From NCBI GenBank assembly GCA_003439945.1, contig QVRM01005404.1:620001-684000 (forward strand): DNA of 64,000 nucleotides, given 5' to 3'. Shown piece by piece: positions 11,514 to 20,343 of this stretch (position 1 is its first letter; each line of letters opens with the position of its first letter). Made by a program: the position numbers and the translations under genes. The notes below the pieces were generated by a model. That model worked only from the letters and a program-made list of their open reading frames with translations. It was not told where the DNA came from and did not search any database. This stretch comes from Dermanyssus gallinae (Eukaryota > Arthropoda > Arachnida > Mesostigmata > Dermanyssidae).

Positions 11514-13090
11514 GAGAAAGCAGACACGGGAAGGATATCACGTCGTTCTACCAATAATGGTGAATAAACATCAACGATTCACATCGATGTAAAATTTTGT
11601 GGAATAGATATGTGGTTGCAAAGTACATTTCGAAGACAATGTAGGTGCCTAGACTGACACTGCAAATGCCGTCATGTTGAATGAGCAGACCAGCGCGCTT
11701 CCGCTACGTTTTTAGCAGGCCCAACACCGAATACGCTGGGGGTGGGCCTGCCCAACATCTGCAAGCCAATGTGGGAGTCTTTGCCCCAGTGGCTAGAAGT
11801 GACGAAAATATTTAAGGACGTACTCATGGCAAAATCTATGGCAAATACCCGCCGCCTTACACTCACCCCTCAGGCCTCCGAGGAAAAACTAGCTACGAGT
11901 AGATTTGCACCTCCCGATTGTTTGAAGTACATGCACATGCAATTTCCGGTCGGTTAAAAGGATGAGGAGATGATTGGTTCTTAGTGAGTTTGAGTTCCGC
12001 ACTATTGGCCTACACTTGCAGACGATTTTTTGCAGTGGTGTCCGTATGTGCAAACCGCATTTTTAGTTGCTCCTCTACATAAAAAAATATAGCTCGCGTT
12101 TGTTAAAGAAGTTCGAGATGATTCAGTGAGAAGCGATTAGGTTTTTCTTGAGGTGTCGTTCTAATCGTACCAGAGAGTCTCTTGAAGGAAAGGGGGGATT
12201 TAAAATTTGTCGAAAGGTGCGTGCAAAGTAAGCTCAGGTAATTTAATACAGTTAAGTAGCAGTTAAGTTTCGAAAAAGTGGTCGATTGCAGAAAGACGGC
12301 GTCCTTCGAGCTAGGAATAGCGCAGTAAACTTTGAAAATAAATGTGCGTATCTGGTATACTTACAGACTGGTAGCAGTTTCTGAAACTAAGTAGAACTCT
12401 GAGTAGGGAAAGCAATTCGAACAACAGCAGGAATTAAAAAAACCCCAAATGCTGTCAATTTAAACCGCTTTTTTCAAAATTAAAACAGAGCCAATAGCAA
12501 CATTTAGTATATTTCTCAAATAGTAGAAATTAAGGGAGAATATCTACAGTCACTGAATAGAGTTAGATGTTTTTCATGAAACGGAGTTAAGAGTAAGCTA
12601 ATGCATCCAGCGATATCATAGTTCATAGATTGAAAGAGACGACTCTAGCGATGTAAGAACTATAGTCACGATGGGGTTTACCTTGGACGAGGGAGCCTGA
12701 GGATTACACTGTGAAGTGGACGAGGCAATTAAAGGAGATCGGTTTGAGACATATACAGCGGTAGCGATCAGACATACGACTTAGCGAGCAGCCGAATCTA
12801 AGAGTAGACATCTAACAACTGCGTTTTCAGCGCAGAAGGGTTCCAGCAGTTCACCTAAAAGCTGAAATAGTAAAAACGGCAGAAGATCCAGTAATGCGAA
12901 AGAAACACTTGTTGTGTCTATTGTACATGCATATCATTTACCCAGCCAAGCTGCTTATAAACCATAATAATATGAATATGTCATTTGAAATGTCATCATG
13001 AAATGTAATTAGACTTAAATTCAGACTCGTGAACTTCTCTGACCAGAACGAAACGTGAATAATTGAATTTAATTACTCTAACAAGCTCAT
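11514..13090. other. Non-coding sequence, no gene recognised
   Basis: Short frames at 11672-11957 on both strands overlap each other and have no domain. The rest is AT-rich with no recognised repeat. Confidence 0.4.
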
Positions 13091-13104
13091 GTGGAGAACT
13101 CGGC

Positions 13105-13595
13105 AAGAAGATATTTTTTCCCAATGGAAGGACGAGGTGAAAACGTTTTGTTTAGTAGTGAGGGTGAAAGTTATAAAGGTAGCTATTGTGTCTCTTTTTT
13201 CTTGCAAAGTTGTGCAAAATCTACGCTTGCGGACGAATTAGTCAACACATGAAGGAACCGAAAAATTCTGCATAATCTGAGTGACACGCCACGCAAGCTC
13301 GCGAAAGGCGAATAACCGGGAAGATAAATGAAAGTCATAAAAAGTTCATATGCTGTAATGCCTTACGCTAAAACTTTCACGCGTGGAACCGTATTTTTGC
13401 CACTACGTCCAAAAAACAAATATCTTCAGACAATAGCAAATTGCTCATACGTTTCGCACTTTGTGTTGCGTTACGTAGTTGCCGAGTGACAACGCCCTTT
13501 CGACAGCCATATCGAAAGTAAAGGCATGCAGACTGGCTAGCAGATTGACCTTCTTTTGCAAATAAACCACTCGCGCTCGTTCAGAAATACACCAG
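13105..13595 (-). repeat. Left inverted arm of the DD41D transposon
   Basis: Its reverse complement matches 15797-16108. Shared blocks include GAACGAGCGCGA, TCGGCAACTACGTAA, GCGTAGATTTTGCACAA (GCGTAG here, ACGTAG in the partner) and CCTTCCATTGG. An insertion of about 230 bases separates the inner and outer blocks in this arm only. Confidence 0.7.
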
Positions 13596-14533
13596 CATTT
13601 TTTCGCTAACAGCTTTACCCTGACCAACTTTTGCGCGGGCTTTGATTCAAAGTTAGCACTGGCTTTGATTTGGGGTTCGCGCCATTCGAGGCGCAAAAGC
13701 GGAAGCAGACACCCCGCCAAGTGCTATAAAAAATAAAATGTTAAGTTCTTAAAACATCGTGTCATCTCATCGCGAACTGCAGAAAGTATTTATGGAAAAG
13801 CACGCTGTAACGCAAGAGCCGCGCGACGGTTATACGCAAAGCGTTTTCCCAATAGACTCATACCTGATAGTCGCACATTTATGAATATATACAGTCGGTT
13901 ACGTAAAAGTGGGGCGTTCCATAGCCGTTACTACGACACTGGACGGCCACGGGCGACGAGAACGGCAGATGCGGAACAACTCATCGTTCAAGAACTAACC
14001 GAGCGACTTTCTGCAATCATTATGCGGTTGTCTGCGTATGCCGGAGTTAGTTCCACTGCTGTACAAAGAATACTAGCCGACGGAGGACTGCGTCCATACC
14101 GATTATAGCGAATTCAAACTCTGTGGTCCAGTAACTAACAGCTACGTACTGAATACTGTCGACAGTTTTTGGAGAATCAGACCATACTATATAGGTTCCC
14201 TGCACTTTTTCTGTTAACAAATGAGGCTTCCTTCAGTCAAGATGGTGTGTAAAATGCACACAACACTCATTGGTGGGTCTACGATAATCTTCATATGACC
14301 CGCGAGAATAGACGTCAGGATTACTTCTCGGTGAATGTTTGGGCGGGGGTGGTGGACGACTAGCTTATAGGTCCCCACATACTTCCCTCTAGATTAGATA
14401 CAGCTGTCTATCACACGTTCTTGAGCCATACGGTACCACAGTTGTTGGAAGGCGTCCCGGAAAGCGTTCGTCTGAGAATGTGGTACGTGCATGACGGGGC
14501 GCCGCCACGCAAATCTGCTACGACTCGGGAATA

Positions 14534-14540
14534 TCTAAAC
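14534..14540 (+). repeat. Target-site duplication, left copy
   Basis: TCTAAAC is repeated at 15501-15507. Both copies sit at the same codon position (the TYR-LEU-ASN of the transposase), showing where the LINE inserted. Confidence 0.7.
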
Positions 14541-15500
14541 AATCGTGCTACTTGGGATCCTTGACAACATTTAAGGATTTTATACTTTCGACTGGAGTTA
14601 AAGATACCCCAGTTCAGCTGGCCAGGGCCTCTGATGAGGCCCTGGAGGAGTTTCGAGTTTGCTGGGGAGAGCCCCGCGAGGCGAAAAACTCAGGGAGCAC
14701 TGGACCACTTGGTGGTAAAAAAGAGGCAAGAGGCGCTTCTAGCACAAACCCTAGACTTAAAAGAAAAAGCTCGCCTGAAGGCCTGTTTTGATCCAATGAG
14801 CGGAAAGTGGCTGCAGGCCCTCCCTTCGCTGCAACTAGGGATGATGCTGGACAATAACACACTCCGCATCGTCTCGGGTCTGCGGCTTGGGGAGGCTGTC
14901 TGCGCAGAGCACCTCTGCAACCTGTGTCGGTCCAAAGTTACCGCTACAGCGGAACATGCGCTGTCCTGCCGGTTCAGTGCCGGTCGCCATTCAAGACATT
15001 TCGCCATCAACGATGTCGTACACCGTGCTCTGCAGAGCGCCCAGATTCCTTCAATGAAAGAGCCCCTCGGTATGTGCGCCAACAGCCTTCTACGCCCGGA
15101 TGGAAAAACCCTAGCACCATGGGAACGGGGTCGTCTGCTAGTGTGGGACGCGACGGTTTCATGTACACTCGCCAACAGTTACATTGCGCACACAAGTTGG
15201 GAAGCTGGCGCGAGCGCACGTCTTGCTGAAAGTCGCAAATTGTCGAAGTACAGGGAGCTTCGCCGCAATACATAATTCAGCCGATCGCCGTGGAAACGCT
15301 AGGGCCAATGGGTGAGGCGACCGTTCCTCAAGGAGCTTGGAAAGAGGGTAACTGCTGTGACAAAGGATGCGCGAGCCGGGGGGTGCCTAGTGCAGGGTCG
15401 CTTCCATCGCCGGGGAAAGGACTGCCAGACATGCCGTAGCAGTAACAACTATTATTTGACTATTAACATATGAAACATTAAATAAACATATCGTACTCTG
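14541..15500 (+). mobile_element. 5'-truncated R2-like LINE nested in the transposase
   Basis: The insert is bounded by the 7-bp duplication TCTAAAC on both sides, and its 3' end matches the independent 3' fragment at 6105-6192. It lacks ORF1 and the RT domain, so it is a typical 5'-truncated insertion made by target-primed reverse transcription. It must be younger than the DD41D transposon it interrupts. Confidence 0.75.
14590..15460 (+). pseudogene. C-terminal domain of a LINE ORF2: CCHC knuckle plus R2-type endonuclease-like block
   Basis: The longest frame (14634-15275) reads SGKWLQALPS, then LRIVSGLRLG, then a zinc knuckle C-x2-C-x8-H-x4-C (CNLCRSKVTATAEHALSC), then RHFAIND, RPDGKTL and LVWDATV. 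The order CCHC, R-H-x-x-x-D, RPD, WDxT resembles the C-terminal restriction-like endonuclease (RLE) of R2-type LINEs, where the PD and the D form a PD-(D/E)XK site. A frameshift near 15270 moves the QPIAVETLGPMGEA block into another frame, and another follows near 15330. The upstream start is also frameshifted near 14620. The RLE assignment rests on motif order, not on a database search. Confidence 0.65.
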
Positions 15501-15507
15501 TCTAAAC
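15501..15507 (+). repeat. Target-site duplication, right copy
   Basis: The second TCTAAAC. The transposase frame continues directly from it as CTAAACGAGATATTC. Confidence 0.7.
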
Positions 15508-15796
15508 GAGATATTCGCGAATCGGTGGATCGGCCGAGGCGTGTCGATCGCTTGGCCACTTCAATAACCCGATTTAATAAACCTCGACTTTCTTGTGGGG
15601 ATACGTGAAGAGTGTTGTCTACAAAACCCCGTTGAGTCGCGTAAAGACCTGGTCACCCGTGTATTCAACACTGCTGGCGCTGTTCAGGCAATGCCTAGCA
15701 TATTTACACGCGTGCAAGAAAGGCTGTGCAATAGCTACAGAACGTGTGTAATAATTAGCGGACGAAACTTCAAACACTTCTTACAATGAATAAACG

Positions 15797-16108
15797 CGCT
15801 GGAGTGCCTCTGAACGAGCGCGAATGGTTTATTTGCTGAAGCAGGTCAAAATGCTAGCATGTATGTATGGCTTTACTTTCAATATGACTCTCGAAAAAGC
15901 TGACTTACTCGGCAACTACGTAAAGCAGAACCGTAGTTGCCGGATGACCAGATCCTTCAAACGCAGTTGTTCTCTCGCAAACGTAGATTTTGCACAACAG
16001 TGTAAAAGGAAAAAAACAGAATAGCTTTTATAAATTTCAGCGTCACTCTAAACAAGACGTTTCCGCCCCCTCCTTCCATTGGAAAAAATATTTTCATGCC
16101 GGTTCTAC
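15797..16108 (+). repeat. Right inverted arm of the DD41D transposon
   Basis: Inverted partner of 13105-13595. It follows the transposase stop codon by a few bases. A frame through it (KQVKMLACMYGFTFNM) is similar to the frame through the left arm (KKVNLLASLHAFTFDM), which shows the homology even at protein level. Confidence 0.7.
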
Positions 16109-16125
16109 CAAACATTAAAATAAAT

Positions 16126-16126
16126 G

Positions 16127-16172
<46 letters not shown>

Positions 16173-16182
16173 CGTATATATA
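16126..16182. repeat. (TA)n microsatellite
   Basis: About 55 bases of nearly pure TA repeat directly beside the right end of the DD41D transposon. Confidence 0.9.
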
Positions 16183-16189
16183 AACGTTT

Positions 16190-18420
16190 CCCTACATATT
16201 ATTATGGTTTATCAGCACCCTGGTTGGGTAATTGATATGCATATACATTTTATACAACTTATTAGTTAGGCTCTTAAGCGAAGTTATTATAAAGGCGTCT
16301 TTCTCGTCGCATAAGTGAGTGTATGTATTGGTTTATATAATAATTATAATGTTGCACTATGATTTCCTAATGTAAAATTATGTTTTACATAAGCACAGGC
16401 TCAACAGCAGAATAACTGTGATGACCTGAATATGTGCGTGTTCACACAGAACGCCGTGCTATGCAAACGAGCCATTTATGAGCTCCGAACGAGTCACACC
16501 ATTTGAATTAATACCATGTTGATTTTTTAAGTGTGTTAGTTTGTTCCCAAATATATAGCTATTCCCTATAGCAAGTTCTCCCGCCTGAATGGCGGCACCG
16601 TAATGCTACTGTCACGAACTGTGCTAATACGATTAGGCCTGATTGTGGCACGCTTACTTTAAAATAATTTAAGAATCTTGACTTTTTTCAGCCCTCTAGG
16701 CAGCTCGATTGGAAGCGTTCAAATATACTGGTGTTAGTGGCTCTCTAAGGTCTGATCGTTTCTGTCACGTCGTCAAGAAGCCATGCAGTACTCTAAGTTT
16801 GTCTGAAGTTGAGCGGGTGCTGCGGGGCGAAGCAGTCGGGTTGGCTGCCGCGTGGTTATATTATGTTTCTTGTTATTTTTTAAAAGAAGAGATGACGACG
16901 CAAATTAAGACGAGGAGCGATATCTCGATAGTCTTACTTGCATTCTTTTGGATGCCTTAGGCTTTAGGCAACACATTTCTTGGCTGGTGTGTTAGTTGAA
17001 TTGCTCGTCGTAGGGTAAGGCTTTTTTATATGTATAAGAACTTTTGGGATCGCATGTTGACACGCGTTACCGGCAGCAATCAGCGACTGATGTAAGACTC
17101 AGAAATACACTAAACCTGGATTCCTCCCCACCCCCTCAGGCTGCGACATACTCCTTGTCTTTGGTGAGCTCTGTGCAGGTATTGCAGATACTCATTCTCA
17201 GATTGCTTTTAAATCAGGTATCGATTGTTGGTGTTTCTAATATGTCGAAGTAATTTTTGCTGTGGGATCTCTTAAGAGTCGCAATGTCTCTGGGAGATTT
17301 TTCCTTTATTTTTACACCGGCACATTAGATCTGCTGGGCCGAGGACGTTTACGCCCTCCAGATGAACGAAATTAGCTGTCAAGGGTATCGACTTTACCAT
17401 ACTTTTTACACCTGTCGATATTGTAGCTAGTTCTGTAAAAATGGAGTAGTTGTACTTAGTACTTTACACAGCGGACATTTGACTATTTCTACAAGTCTTT
17501 CTCACCAACTTCCCTGCCAAGGAAAGCGTTATGCAACTACTATTTTATTCATGTGAATGCTGACAGCGATTGTATTTGTTTGTGTTTAAGTACTGTAAAA
17601 AATTATTAATTGCTCTTTTGAGTATAAGTGCGTTGTCTGATAAACCTACCGAAACTGATGTGCGTCTGTTAAGACATTAACGACTGCTAGGTAAATTACT
17701 CTAGACACAGAGGCACGGGCTCAAAAACTAATAATTGATTATAACCGGACAAAAACGGGCAGCACAGATGTCTGAGTGAGAGAATTGGTATTTTTTTCTT
17801 CTACAAATAACCATTAGAATCATCATTAGTGCCCTAGTCTATATTTTTTGGCGGATTAGACCCGACGTGTCAGCGACTGGGTTGTATTGGCTGTAGTGTC
17901 ATGTTACGATTTGTATTTTTTTATTACACTGATGTGTATGTTCGCACAAATCGTTGTAACTTCTATGCTTAATTTATGATTGCTCATAGTTTTTGTAGTA
18001 GTGCTCTCTCAGCAAATGTCACACTTGTAAAGCCTTCTATTTATATCCTACCTGAAAACGCGTAGACCATTTCGATTTTTCAGTTTCGCCATGTGCCAGG
18101 CAAAAATGCTGTTAGCGTGTTTGCGTCGGCTTTAAAGGTGACCGAGAGGCGGTTACTTAGACCGTTAATTCGGATATCAATAAGTAGTGTAAAACTATAG
18201 CCCGCTAAACCTGAGCCAAGATGCTAACTTTGTGACCAACTGAAAGCTTAGCAAGCTGTACAATACGTATAACGGTCGCGTTTGTATAGAACCTCCAAGG
18301 AAGTTCAAAAGATGCTTTTGCTTTCATTCAAGCAAGCTAATATGCGTTCTTGGTAGGGATCCTATGGGGGATAACAGTACAATAACGTGCTAGCTACCTG
18401 TTCTTTGCAACAAATATAAA
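16190..18420. other. AT-rich intergenic sequence
   Basis: No gene, conserved domain or transposon recognised on either strand. Confidence 0.4.
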
Positions 18421-18422
18421 CA

Positions 18423-18495
18423 CAACAACGGCGCAGTCGCTCTGAGGTCTTGCGGTTAGAGTCTGCTGAGGCAATCTTTGGGTCGAACTTCAGAA
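18423..18495 (+). other. Possible tRNA-derived SINE head
   Basis: GTCTTGCGGTTAGAGTCTGC, then GGGTCGAACTTCA about 25 bases further on, resembles an internal pol III A box and B box in tRNA order and spacing. No cloverleaf, discriminator or A-tail can be confirmed. Low-confidence call. Confidence 0.22.
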
Positions 18496-19023
18496 AGTCT
18501 TATAAATAATAATAGAACCAATAAATGTCCTGACGACCAACTGCAAATTATGTATTTTTGGTATGTCGGTGGATAACGCAATCTCGTTTTCTTGGTTAAA
18601 AAAATATACTCAATGGAATGGCCTTTGCAAGTTGTGGTACACGGCCCTTCTTGGCACATCCTTTTTCTGTTGTATCGGCGCTATTATGTTTTGTGCATAG
18701 CTATAGGGTATACGTTGTTTACGTTCGAACAGTGCGGTCGTGTTTCGTGAGTGCTCCGTGTTTTTCACTATTTGACACCGGCCTACCTCCACAATCCGTA
18801 ACGCGTCGTGTGTCAATCGGTTAACTCCGTCCCCGTGCTTAGTTTGGTGCCACTGTCACTCGTTATTTCGCGACACATCACAGTCAGGCAGACCAAGTTA
18901 AGTTCACGATAAATCGACGCGGTTGCACTCACGCACGATTTCTCTGTAATTTATCTGTGTTTCCTCCGTCAATTACGCCCCGTTCCGCCAATTAGGAATC
19001 GTTGCAGTTGCCAACCTCGGCAC

Positions 19024-20343
19024 ATGCTAGACAGAATGGAGTGTGAGGGTAACTCAGAATCACAACATAAACAGCAGCAGCAAACACATGCTTCGACCAG
19101 TTGTAGTCAACATATGTCTACAGCAAACATATGTGGACAGAAACGTCAACTGTCACCGGACCAAGCGCCTCGCGCCAAAGACGTTCGTTTATGCAGCCCG
19201 AAAGCTAATGTATGCGCAAGATGTGCAAACAATGTTGAAGGCGGTCGCTTTGTATGCTGCTCTAGGTGTAGCAGGGTGTTTCATACTGGATGCAGAGCCA
19301 GTGACGAAGCGGACCCCACCGTAAACGCTCTAACCAAGTGGCTCTGCCGAGTGTGCGATGTGGAGTGTGCGGACTGGTCGATTGAACGTTTCATGAACTG
19401 TTTGGATACATGCTCGTTTAGCAACAAAGCAATGGGTTGTGTATCGTTCCTGTTTCATCGGTTGCGTGTTCTAGAGAAGGAATTGGCGGAGGTCAAGGAA
19501 TCACGGATGTCGGTGCCAGTGGCCCCCTCGGATGCCGAACCGCCAGACGTCGGTCAGAGCGCCACTCAATCTCTCACTCGACGACCGAAAAAGACAGTGT
19601 TGGTAATGGGGGACCGCATAGTTGAGCCTTTGAGACCAGCACTGAGGGATCTCTTCCCCAAAAATACACCCATAAGAGTACGCTCAACGCCGAGGATGGA
19701 TGTGCAGAGTATCATTGAGGAGGCAAAGAAACAAATTAATCTTGCAAGTGGACCAGTAGCTGTGTTTCTTCAGGCTGGATATCACGAGTGTATGGAGTTC
19801 GAGAAGGAATCATACGTGTCGGCCGTTGAAGCCTTCAGTGCAAGACTGAAGCGGAATCACCCCGAATCCGAACTCCATGTGTTGTCTGTACCTCTATTCT
19901 CTGTGGACTGCAAAGCAGCCAACGATGCTCTTGCTAGAAAAGCCTCTATAGACCAGACTACCTTCTCAGTGTTTCCCCTGACACTCGCCCAGCGCGAAGT
20001 CGTACTAAGAGGCCGATATAGCTATAAAGGCGAAATCGCTAAGAAGATCGCTGCTATTCTAGCAAAAAGAATTAAACCTTTTTTAGGAGTGAAGTTTGTG
20101 AAGACTGGAACTCAGGTGAATCGTGGCTTGGCAGAGGCAACGGTCGTGGAATCGACAAACCCCCATGGACCTTCGAATCAGCGTCACTTAAGCAGCCAGA
20201 CCTCGTATGCTCAAATGAGTTCAGCCCAGATCGTACTCACACAAGCGCTCGAGGCATTACAAGCCCAGGACCCCGCGCCCCACAACGCTGCATTTCAACA
20301 CAAGGGTCTCATCAACACATCTACAAAGCAGAGGTCGGCCTAA
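19024..20343 (+). CDS. LINE ORF1: PHD finger plus SGNH-like domain (439 aa)
   Basis: ORF1 proteins bind the element's RNA and accompany ORF2 in the retrotransposition particle. The ATG at 19024 is the first in frame and is followed by a Gln/Ser-rich tail. Residues 64-111 form a C4HC3 PHD finger (C64, C67, C79, C82, H87, C90, C108, C111). A short coiled-coil-like segment follows at 138-160. Residues 190-350 have the layout of an SGNH/GDSL esterase, but the catalytic GDS is GDR (196-198, codon CGC) and the terminal DxxH block reads RGRYSYKGE with no His. The fold is probably kept without hydrolase activity. The C-terminal 80 residues are low-complexity. The TAA at 20341 lies in the same frame as ORF2. 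The frame is otherwise intact. Confidence 0.82.
   Translation: MLDRMECEGNSESQHKQQQQTHASTSCSQHMSTANICGQKRQLSPDQAPRAKDVRLCSPKANVCARCANNVEGGRFVCCSRCSRVFHTGCRASDEADPTVNALTKWLCRVCDVECADWSIERFMNCLDTCSFSNKAMGCVSFLFHRLRVLEKELAEVKESRMSVPVAPSDAEPPDVGQSATQSLTRRPKKTVLVMGDRIVEPLRPALRDLFPKNTPIRVRSTPRMDVQSIIEEAKKQINLASGPVAVFLQAGYHECMEFEKESYVSAVEAFSARLKRNHPESELHVLSVPLFSVDCKAANDALARKASIDQTTFSVFPLTLAQREVVLRGRYSYKGEIAKKIAAILAKRIKPFLGVKFVKTGTQVNRGLAEATVVESTNPHGPSNQRHLSSQTSYAQMSSAQIVLTQALEALQAQDPAPHNAAFQHKGLINTSTKQRSA

Larger units (their letters stand above)
13780..15789 (+). pseudogene. DD41D transposase, split by a nested LINE
   Basis: The 5' part (about 13780-14540) contains the N-terminal helix-turn-helix region (RLRKSGAF, then TGRPRATRTADAEQ, then a second helical block ending in VQRILADGGLRPYRL). 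The catalytic core follows: TNEASF, where the first Asp is replaced by Asn, VNVWAGVV-like sequence, then HDGAPPRKSATTREYLN with the second Asp. After the LINE the frame resumes at 15502 with NEIFANRWIGRG and a PDLINLDF block carrying the third Asp, and ends at 15789 with RTCVIISGRNFKHFL. Across the splice-free junction the D2-D3 spacing is 41. Stops (14106, an internal TAG near 15570) and frameshifts make it dead. Confidence 0.72.
13096..16110 (+). mobile_element. DD41D Tc1/mariner-superfamily transposon with long inverted arms, carrying a nested LINE
   Basis: The two ends form a long inverted repeat. The left arm (about 13105-13595) read in reverse matches the right arm (about 15797-16108), and the transposase lies between them. 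Subtracting the nested LINE plus one copy of its target duplication (967 bp) leaves about 1043 bp of transposase region, or about 347 codons, the expected size for this superfamily. The left arm has some 230 extra bases (about 13215-13450) absent from the right arm. The right end abuts a (TA)n tract at 16126. Outer boundaries are estimates because the terminal bases are diverged. Confidence 0.65.

Noticed and set aside
14614..15273. Minus-strand frames opposite the R2-like LINE tail
   Set aside because: Antisense shadows. The plus strand carries the CCHC and RPD motifs.
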